From Deltaproteobacteria bacterium RBG_13_61_14 (GTDB lineage: Bacteria > RBG-13-61-14): a DNA stretch of 6,227 nt. The translations under genes were made by a program, and so were the position numbers. The stretch spans positions 4,761-10,987 of the forward strand of contig MGQK01000030.1 in NCBI GenBank assembly GCA_001797815.1. Direction: 5' to 3'. The notes below the pieces were generated by a model, which did no database searches, had not been told where the DNA came from, and saw only the letters and a list, made by a program, of their open reading frames with translations. This document shows positions 1-6,071 of the stretch, piece by piece; position 1 is the first letter of the stretch, and every line of letters begins with the position of its first letter.

Positions 1-142
1 AGAAAGTGTGCCGGGTCCCGGCTTCTTCCGGGTAGAGGATGATGTAAAAGACCAGGATTTCCAGGCACAGGATTAAAAAGACACTCCACTCCCGGTGCCG
101 CGAGAGCCACTGCCGAACTTCCGACCAACCGCTTCGCTCCAT
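1..142 (-). CDS. Possible sugar-type ABC transporter permease, N-terminus (partial)
   Basis: Only the first 47 codons are present; the gene runs off the left edge. The protein starts MERSGWSEVRQW, continues with a basic segment (RHRE, about residues 15-18), and then has one hydrophobic segment at about residues 20-37 (FLILCLEILVFYIILY). A short basic cytoplasmic tail followed by a first membrane helix and a polar stretch is how permeases of the RbsC/BPD_transp_2 type (ribose, xylose and related sugar importers) usually begin. The similarity is one of pattern, with no diagnostic motif in view, so another membrane protein is possible. The ATG at 142 is preceded by AAGG at an 8-nt distance, a weak ribosome-binding site, and I see no upstream in-frame start. 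It lies 49 nt downstream of scpB on the same strand with no terminator between, so it may be read through from the scp operon. Confidence 0.55.
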   Translation of the reverse strand, partial: MERSGWSEVRQWLSRHREWSVFLILCLEILVFYIILYPEEAGTRHTF

Positions 143-191
143 GCCTGTTACCTTGACCGCGTGGAAGGGGGTGAGAGAACTAGCTTATAGA

Positions 192-902
192 TCAGGATGA
201 CTCGTCCTCGTCTTCCTCGTCCTCTTCCGTGTCTTCCTCGGACTCTTCTTCAGGAGCTTCCCGGTCTTCTTCCTCTTCCTCCCACTCCTCGTCCGTTTCC
301 CGGTCCGCTTCGGGTTCCTCATCTTCCGGCGATCCGCGCTCCTCGCCCACCAACTCAGCCGCTTGACCGGCCAGGGATTCTTCCTGGAGTTCCTCCTTCT
401 CCTTGAGCGAGGGCAGGTCGGCCAGGCTTTTCAGGCGGAAGAATTCCAGGAATCGCTTGGAGGTGCCGTAGATCAGGGGCTTGCCCGGAACATCCTTGCG
501 GCCCTGGATCTGGATGAAGTCATGATCGAGCAAGGTCTTGAGCACCCCGCCCGAGTCCACGCCCCGGATCTCCTCGATCTCCGGCCGGGTCACCGGCTGG
601 CGGTAGGCGATAATGCTCAGGGTCTCCAGGGCCGGCCGGGAGAGCCGCACCGGCTTGCTCTGCAAGAGCCGTCCCACCCAGGCCGCGTTTTCCGGGCAGG
701 TCTGCAACTGAAAGCCTCCGGCCGCTTCCACCAGCCGCAGCCCGCGCTCCGGCCGCTCGCACTGCTGCTTCAACTCCTCCAAGGCCTCCCGCACCTGCTT
801 CTTGTCCGCGTCCAGAAGCTCATACAGGCGCGCCAGCGGAAGCGGCTCGCCCGCGGCAAAGAGCAGGCTCTCGAGGATGGATCGAATTTGTTCCTTATCC
901 AC
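192..902 (-). CDS. scpB: Segregation and condensation protein B (ScpB) with a long acidic tail
   Basis: ScpB dimerises and binds the ScpA kleisin, forming the SMC-ScpAB complex that organises and segregates the chromosome in the cytoplasm. The 236-residue protein has the family's two winged-helix domains: residues 1-80 (start MDKEQIRSILESLLFAAGEP) and about 86-158. The signature LSRPALETLSIIAYRQPVTR (87-106) is followed by PEIEEIRGVDS, the GR-(K)-x-x-PGKP element (134-142) and IYGTSKRFLEFF (144-155). The core ends near residue 165. After it comes an unusual tail: 32 of the 42 residues from 193 to 234 are Glu or Asp. The start codon is GTG; an in-frame TGA lies a short way upstream with no ATG between, and GAGGGG sits 8 nt before the GTG. 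It follows scpA by 48 nt, as expected for partners made together. Confidence 0.97.
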   Translation of the reverse strand: MDKEQIRSILESLLFAAGEPLPLARLYELLDADKKQVREALEELKQQCERPERGLRLVEAAGGFQLQTCPENAAWVGRLLQSKPVRLSRPALETLSIIAYRQPVTRPEIEEIRGVDSGGVLKTLLDHDFIQIQGRKDVPGKPLIYGTSKRFLEFFRLKSLADLPSLKEKEELQEESLAGQAAELVGEERGSPEDEEPEADRETDEEWEEEEEDREAPEEESEEDTEEDEEDEDESS

Positions 903-910
903 TTTTGTTT

Positions 911-916
911 CCCCTC
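911..916 (-). promoter_or_regulatory. Ribosome-binding site fixing the GTG start of scpB
   Basis: On the minus strand GAGGGG is followed by 8 nt (AAACAAAA) and then GTG at 902-900. An in-frame TGA upstream rules out a longer protein with an ATG start, so this site supports the GTG as the true start. Confidence 0.7.
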
Positions 917-950
917 GGCTTAAGTGTCAAGGTTCTCTCCCGGAAATCAT

Positions 951-1739
951 TCATTCCGACACCAGCCCGGTGATGTAGTCCGGGCTTAACATCTTGTCCT
1001 CGATGGTCACCGCGCGCGCGATGTAAATCGGGCCGAAGGCCTCGTTTTGCTGGGCGCGGAGGATGCGCAGCCGGATCAACTCAAGCAAGGCCAGGAAGAT
1101 CACGACCACCTCCAGCCGGGAGGTGACCTGGGTGAAGAGCTGGTCAAAGGCGATGCTTTCCACGTCCCGCATCCGGTTCATCAGCTCGGAAATCTTCTCG
1201 GTGATGCTCACCCGCTCGCGGATCACCTGGTGCAGGCTCTCGTCGCCCAGCCGCTTGAGCACCTCTTGCAGCGCTTCGAGCAGGGCGAAGATGCCGACTT
1301 CGGCAAAGGTCACCTGGGGAATCCCGGCCGCGGCCGCGGCGCCCTTGATCTCCGCCAAGGCCGAGCCGCGCACGAACACGTCGCGGCCCAAGAGCTCGCG
1401 GCTCAAGAGCTCGCTGGCCGCCTCCTGGTAGCGCTGGTATTCGAGCAGCCTTTCCACCAGCTCGGCCCGCGGGTCCGGGCCTTCCTCCTCGCCCGCCTCG
1501 CCCGCCGGCAACAGCATCCGCGACTTGATCTGGGCCAGGGTCGCGGCCATCACCAGGAATTCACCGGCCACGTCCAGATCCAACGAGCGGAGGAGATCCA
1601 GGTAGGCCATGTATTGGTCCACGATCACCGCGATGGGGATGTCGTAGATGTCCACCTCGTTCTTGCGGATGAGGTGGAGCAGGAGGTCGAGCGGTCCCTC
1701 GAAGATCTCCAGCTTGACCCGGTAATCGTCGCCGTTCAT
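951..1739 (-). CDS. scpA: Segregation and condensation protein A (ScpA, kleisin)
   Basis: ScpA is the kleisin that bridges the two SMC heads and binds a ScpB dimer, closing the ring that loads on DNA near the origin. The 262-residue length is normal for the family. The N-terminal SMC-neck-binding domain carries the hallmark FEGPLDLLLHLI (13-24) and DIYDIPIAVIVDQYMAYL (30-47), then FLVMAATLAQIKSRMLLP (61-78). An acidic linker (EAGEEEGPDP, 81-90) leads to the middle ScpB-binding segment. The C-terminal winged helix contains VVVIFLALLELIRLR (211-225) and QNEAFGPIYI (231-240). The ATG at 1739 is preceded by GGAGGAGG about 14 nt upstream, a slightly long spacing. It starts 28 nt after trpS and is followed by scpB, so the two Scp proteins are co-expressed. 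Confidence 0.97.
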   Translation of the reverse strand: MNGDDYRVKLEIFEGPLDLLLHLIRKNEVDIYDIPIAVIVDQYMAYLDLLRSLDLDVAGEFLVMAATLAQIKSRMLLPAGEAGEEEGPDPRAELVERLLEYQRYQEAASELLSRELLGRDVFVRGSALAEIKGAAAAAGIPQVTFAEVGIFALLEALQEVLKRLGDESLHQVIRERVSITEKISELMNRMRDVESIAFDQLFTQVTSRLEVVVIFLALLELIRLRILRAQQNEAFGPIYIARAVTIEDKMLSPDYITGLVSE

Positions 1740-1767
1740 GGAAATAGTTTCCGCCTCCTCCGGCCGC

Positions 1768-2754
1768 TCAGATTTTCATCGCCTGCCGGACCAGGGCCAT
1801 GGTCTCCTGGGCAAAGGCCCGGGCCCGGCGGTTGCCGTCTTCCAGGATCTCGTCAATCTCGCGCGGGTGCTCGCTGAAATAGATCCGCTTCTCCCGCACC
1901 GGGGCCAGCGACTGGATGACCAAGGGGATCAGCGCGCCCTTGCAGTCCAGGCAGCCGATCTCGGCGCTGCGGCAGCCGTGGGCCGACCATTGGAGGACTT
2001 CCGGGTTCGAATAGATTTTATGCAGATCGTAAACCGGGCAGACCTCCGGGTTGCCCGGATCGTTCCGGCGCTTGCGGGCCGGGTCGGTCATCATGGTCTT
2101 GAGCTTCCGGGTGATCGAGTCCGGGGCTTCGCACAACTCGATGGCGTTGCCGTAGGACTTGCTCATCTTGCGGCCGTCGGTGCCCGGCACCTTGGGCACC
2201 CGGGTGAGCAGGGCTTTCGGCCCGGGAAAGACCTCGCCGAAGAAAGAGTTGAAGCGGCGGGCGATCTCGCGGCAGAGCTCGATGTGCGGCACCTGGTCTT
2301 CGCCCACCGGCACCCCGTGGGCCCGGTAGATCAGGATGTCCGCGGCCTGGAGCAGGGGATAGCCGAGGAACCCGTAGGTGGAAAGCTCGCGGCCGGTCTG
2401 GAGTTGGTATTCCTTGTAGGACGGCACCCGCTCCAGCCAGCCCAGGGGGGTGACCATGGCGAAGAGCAGGTAGAGTTCCGCATGTTCCTTGATCGCGGAC
2501 TGGACAAAGATCACGCTCCGCTCCGGGTCCAGGCCCACGGCCAGCCAGTCCATCACCATCTCCCGGATACTGGGCTGGATGATCTCGGTGCGCTCGAACT
2601 CGGTGGTGAGCGCGTGCCAGTCCGCGGCGAAATAAAAGCAGTCGTATTCGTCCTGGAGCTTGACCCAGTTCGCGAGCGCGCCGTGCAGGTGGCCCAGGTG
2701 GAGCCGGCCGGTGGGCCGGTTGCCGCTCAAGATCCGCTTTTTCGCCAACGCCAA
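1768..2754 (-). CDS. trpS: Tryptophanyl-tRNA synthetase with a predicted [4Fe-4S] motif
   Basis: This class I synthetase charges tRNA-Trp with tryptophan in the cytoplasm. The 328 residues match the usual length for bacterial TrpRS. Visible motifs are the HIGH-type HLGH (19-22) in PTGRLHLGHLHGA, the GEDQ substrate-site motif (151-154), and KMSKS (196-200). The C-terminal anticodon-binding region has four cysteines, C239, C261, C268 and C271, spaced C-x21-C-x6-C-x2-C. This is nearly the C-x22-C-x6-C-x2-C pattern reported for the iron-sulfur TrpRS of Thermotoga maritima, so I predict a [4Fe-4S] cluster here. No ATG start is available: TTG codons occur at 2754 and 2748. The GGAGGAGG at 2765-2758 is only 3 nt from the first but 9 nt from the second, so the protein may really begin MAKKRILSG, two residues shorter than given. 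It sits 22 nt downstream of the M50 protease gene. Confidence 0.97.
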   Translation of the reverse strand: MALAKKRILSGNRPTGRLHLGHLHGALANWVKLQDEYDCFYFAADWHALTTEFERTEIIQPSIREMVMDWLAVGLDPERSVIFVQSAIKEHAELYLLFAMVTPLGWLERVPSYKEYQLQTGRELSTYGFLGYPLLQAADILIYRAHGVPVGEDQVPHIELCREIARRFNSFFGEVFPGPKALLTRVPKVPGTDGRKMSKSYGNAIELCEAPDSITRKLKTMMTDPARKRRNDPGNPEVCPVYDLHKIYSNPEVLQWSAHGCRSAEIGCLDCKGALIPLVIQSLAPVREKRIYFSEHPREIDEILEDGNRRARAFAQETMALVRQAMKI

Positions 2755-2757
2755 AAT

Positions 2758-2765
2758 CCTCCTCC
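2758..2765 (-). promoter_or_regulatory. Ribosome-binding site of trpS, favouring the second TTG
   Basis: GGAGGAGG on the minus strand is a strong Shine-Dalgarno sequence in the 22-nt gap after the protease gene. It is 3 nt from the TTG at 2754 and 9 nt from the TTG at 2748. Normal spacing favours the latter. Confidence 0.65.
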
Positions 2766-2776
2766 GCCCGCCGGGA

Positions 2777-3454
2777 TTATAGGTAAGGGGCCCCGTGCAT
2801 CACGAAGCTGAAAAGCTCCGGCCCCATGGCCGAGCGCAATCCCAGCCACATCGGGATCCCGATCAAGACGCCGAATACGTTAAACCCGGTGAAACTTCCC
2901 AACAAGACCAATCCCAGCAACAGGAACATGCCGTAGGGCATGATCCGGCGATAGGCCAAGGCCGGGCCGCGGGGCAAAATTCCGGCTAACAGGTGCGAGC
3001 CGTCGAGCGGCGGGATCGGGAGAAAATTGAAAAGCGCGAGGGCGAGGTTGAGTTGCGCGCCGATGGCCAGAAAGAACAACACCATCAACCCCGGTTCTCC
3101 CATCCCTTGCAAGGCTTGCCAACTCCCGCGCAAAAGCAGAGAGAAGATCAAGGCCAAGATCACGTTGGAGCCGGGCCCGGCCAGGCTGACCAGGACGTCA
3201 TCCCGCCGCGGATGTCGGAAGCGGGCCGGATTCACCGGCACCGGCTTGGCCCAGCCGAGCTTGATAATCAAAAAGGCCAGGATACCCCAGGGGTCCAGGT
3301 GGCGCAAGGGGTTCAGGGTGATCCGGCCCTGGAGCGCGGCCGTGTCATCGCCGGCCCGATAGGCGGCGTAGGCATGGCTCGCCTCGTGCACCGAGAGGCT
3401 GAAGAGCATGTGGGGAATAAACAGCAGGTAATAGTGATAGGTATCAAGCGCCAT
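2777..3454 (-). CDS. Site-2-type membrane metalloprotease (peptidase M50)
   Basis: This is a small polytopic zinc protease of the site-2 protease family, M50B, YwhC-like branch, which cuts substrates within the membrane. The zinc site HExxH is visible as HEASH (H23, E24, H27) in the first hydrophobic segment. The third ligand is D151 in NFLPIPPLDGSHLL (143-156); the usual LDGG is LDGS here. LAGPGSN (91-97) is another family element. Hydrophobic segments lie near residues 8-24, 56-67, 94-108, 122-144, 172-187 and 190-205. At 225 residues it has only the catalytic core, without PDZ or CBS domains, as is common for this branch, whose substrates are mostly unknown. The ATG at 3454 has no Shine-Dalgarno sequence but lies close behind a good promoter. 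It is the first gene of the leftward trpS-scpAB unit. Confidence 0.93.
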   Translation of the reverse strand: MALDTYHYYLLFIPHMLFSLSVHEASHAYAAYRAGDDTAALQGRITLNPLRHLDPWGILAFLIIKLGWAKPVPVNPARFRHPRRDDVLVSLAGPGSNVILALIFSLLLRGSWQALQGMGEPGLMVLFFLAIGAQLNLALALFNFLPIPPLDGSHLLAGILPRGPALAYRRIMPYGMFLLLGLVLLGSFTGFNVFGVLIGIPMWLGLRSAMGPELFSFVMHGAPYL

Positions 3455-3472
3455 GGCATCACAATTTTTAAG

Positions 3473-3501
3473 AATCTATCAGAGGCCGGCGGAGGTGTCA
3501 A
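3473..3501 (-). promoter_or_regulatory. Sigma-70 promoter of the M50-trpS-scpAB operon
   Basis: Reading the minus strand, a perfect -35 box TTGACA (3501-3496) is followed by a 17-nt spacer and TAGATT (3478-3473), which matches the -10 consensus at 4 of 6 positions. Transcription would begin around 3466, leaving only about 12 nt before the ATG at 3454. That short leader agrees with the missing ribosome-binding site of the protease gene. Confidence 0.6.
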
Positions 3502-3512
3502 TGTTCAGGCAG

Positions 3513-3742
3513 CCTGACCGGCTACCACTTTTTCAGAGAGTCCTCAGATTAGACGGATCCATGATCAGCCAGGGCGGTCAGGGCCGGGTGGTCTGGGAAA
3601 TGGGTGGAGGGAGCGGAGGTTTAGCCAAGGACAGGAAAAGGCATGGGATGGTTGATTTCAACGAGGGGAGCCTGAAGCCCAACCCCTGGGAGCATTCAAG
3701 AACTCGGTGAAATCGGTGGATAAAATCGGTTAGACGGTCAGG
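3513..3742. repeat. Three copies of the octamer CGGTCAGG
   Basis: The octamer CGGTCAGG occurs at 3575-3582 and 3735-3742 on the plus strand and inverted at 3513-3520. The inverted copy lies 11 nt upstream of the -35 box of the leftward promoter, and the last copy lies 17 nt upstream of the possible -35 box of the rightward promoter. They could be regulator sites shared by both promoters, or chance. Confidence 0.3.
3581..3611 (+). other. G-quadruplex-type motif
   Basis: Five GGG tracts (3581-3583, 3586-3588, 3595-3597, 3602-3604, 3609-3611) are separated by loops of 2, 6, 4 and 4 nt, which satisfies the usual G3N1-7 pattern with one spare tract. It lies between two divergent promoters, where a folded structure could affect either one. 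Folding is inferred from the pattern alone. Confidence 0.45.
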
Positions 3743-3759
3743 TCTGATTGTGCTTGCGT

Positions 3760-3788
3760 TTGTCGCGGAGTTGTGTCAAGATTATTAA
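3760..3788 (+). promoter_or_regulatory. Possible promoter of the small lysine-rich peptide gene
   Basis: TTGTCG (3760-3765, 4 of 6 matches to the -35 consensus) is followed after 17 nt by TATTAA (3783-3788, 4 of 6 matches to the -10 consensus). The start of transcription would fall near 3795, at the first base of the leader hairpin, giving a leader of roughly 70 nt. The boxes are only moderate; the location is what makes them credible. Confidence 0.35.
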
Positions 3789-3794
3789 TGTTTG

Positions 3795-3840
3795 GAGGAG
3801 GGATGAGATTACTCACTAAATAATTTAAGTCCCCCTCCTC
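3795..3840 (+). promoter_or_regulatory. Leader stem-loop that can mask a Shine-Dalgarno sequence
   Basis: GAGGAGGG (3795-3802) is exactly complementary to CCCTCCTC (3833-3840), forming an 8-bp GC-rich stem across a 30-nt loop. The loop contains a smaller stem, ACTAAA (3815-3820) with TTT and AGT (3824-3826, 3828-3830), leaving TAA as its loop and A3827 bulged. The left arm is also a strong Shine-Dalgarno sequence for a six-codon frame at 3803-3823, and the right arm resembles the anti-Shine-Dalgarno end of 16S rRNA. Confidence 0.45.
3803..3823 (+). CDS. Possible leader mini-ORF, six codons (MRLLTK)
   Basis: ATG at 3803 begins a frame encoding MRLLTK and ending at TAA (3821-3823). GGAGG (3794-3798) lies 4 nt before it, a little close but usable; the alternative AGGAGG is too near. 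The frame lies within the leader of the lysine-rich peptide gene and its ribosome-binding site can be hidden by the 3795-3840 stem. It ends with AAA TAA followed by TTT, and the downstream gene ends the same way. A frame this short can easily arise by chance, and no attenuation logic such as a run of regulatory codons is evident. Confidence 0.25.
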   Translation: MRLLTK

Positions 3841-3855
3841 GCACCAGCTTTCAGA

Positions 3856-3861
3856 AAGGAG
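3856..3861 (+). promoter_or_regulatory. Ribosome-binding site of the small lysine-rich peptide
   Basis: AAGGAG ends 6 nt before the ATG at 3868. It is the main evidence that such a short frame is translated. Confidence 0.7.
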
Positions 3862-3867
3862 AAGACC

Positions 3868-3948
3868 ATGTCTTGTGGAATGAAGCACGCCAAGAAGGGC
3901 AAGGCCAAGACCAAGGCTAAAAAAGCTACCAGCAAGAAGAAGAAATAA
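3868..3948 (+). CDS. Small lysine-rich basic peptide, 26 residues
   Basis: This short gene encodes 26 residues beginning MSCGMKHAKKGKAK and ending with four lysines; 12 of 26 residues are Lys, and there is one Cys (C3), one His and no acidic residue. AAGGAG (3856-3861) lies exactly 6 nt before the ATG, an optimal ribosome-binding site. An intrinsic terminator follows 29 nt after the stop, so it appears to be a complete single-gene transcript. Nine of the 12 lysines use AAG, in line with the GC-rich host. I do not recognise the family. The Lys/Ala repeats resemble the tails of bacterial histone-H1-like proteins and the extensions of some ribosomal proteins, so binding to DNA or RNA is a reasonable guess, but nothing in the sequence proves it. 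The peptide has no signal or membrane segment. It could alternatively be the mRNA part of a structured small RNA. Confidence 0.68.
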   Translation: MSCGMKHAKKGKAKTKAKKATSKKKK

Positions 3949-3976
3949 TTTTTCTTTTTCATGCAACTTGAGCATG
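3936..3976 (+). other. Two hairpins at the end of the small-peptide gene
   Basis: Ten bases before the stop (3936-3945, GAAGAAGAAA) pair with 3951-3960 (TTTCTTTTTC) with a single G-U wobble, placing the TAA stop in a 5-nt loop. A second hairpin, CATGC (3960-3964) with GCATG (3972-3976), follows with a 7-nt loop; C3960 can belong to only one of the two. Both are weaker than the terminator that comes next. The first arm is also lysine codons, so the pairing may be incidental. Confidence 0.4.
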
Positions 3977-4001
3977 AGGGGACCATGGGTCCCCTTTTTT
4001 T
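3977..4001 (+). terminator. Intrinsic terminator after the small-peptide gene
   Basis: AGGGGACC (3977-3984) pairs perfectly with GGTCCCCT (3988-3995) around the loop ATG, and T3995 begins a run of seven T (3995-4001). The 8-bp GC-rich stem followed directly by a U-tract is a textbook Rho-independent terminator acting on the plus strand only; the minus strand has no T-run after the hairpin. It separates the small-peptide unit from dinG. Confidence 0.88.
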
Positions 4002-4046
4002 CCTCCTTGCACGCTCACCCCACTCCCGGTAAACTGTAGCTCGACC

Positions 4047-6067
<2,021 letters not shown>

Positions 6068-6071
<4 letters not shown>

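Larger units (their letters stand above)
3502..3759. other. Divergent intergenic region without a convincing gene
   Basis: This stretch separates the leftward housekeeping operon from the rightward small-peptide gene. Its GC content looks lower and more uneven than that of the genes around it. I see no tRNA, known small RNA or transposon remnant. It holds a G-tract cluster at 3581-3611, three copies of the octamer CGGTCAGG, two copies of TTAGACGG (3549-3556 and 3730-3737) and a weak hairpin GTTG-ATTT-CAAC at 3651-3662. A plus-strand frame at 3501-3710 (69 codons) begins with ATG behind a fair GGAGG but resembles no family I know and is rich in AGA/AGG arginine codons, so I do not call it a gene. 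Confidence 0.5.

Noticed and set aside
197-406. Proline- and leucine-rich plus-strand frame at the scpB tail
   Set aside because: It is the complement of the acidic repeat of ScpB; the low-complexity sequence follows directly from GAG/GAA/GAC codons.
1047-1877. A 276-codon plus-strand frame antisense to scpA
   Set aside because: It mirrors the conserved ScpA gene and runs into trpS. No ribosome-binding site or recognisable motif supports it.
1738-2811. A 357-codon plus-strand frame antisense to trpS
   Set aside because: The opposite strand encodes an intact TrpRS with HLGH, GEDQ and KMSKS. The antisense product shows no domain and is rich in His, Gln, Gly and Val as a mirror of the trpS codons.
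3664-3687. Hairpin AGGGG with CCCCT as a possible terminator
   Set aside because: The stem is only 5 bp with a 14-nt loop and no T-run follows.
3502-3759. Search for a housekeeping RNA (SRP RNA, RNase P RNA, tmRNA, tRNA)
   Set aside because: None of the conserved elements I looked for (tRNA T-loop, RNase P core, SRP GGAA tetraloop context) is present, and no long stable stem closes the region.
3730-3975. An 81-codon minus-strand frame with a hydrophobic N-terminus
   Set aside because: The apparent membrane segment is only the complement of the lysine-codon run and the T-rich region of the small-peptide gene, read backwards. It crosses that gene's promoter and leader.
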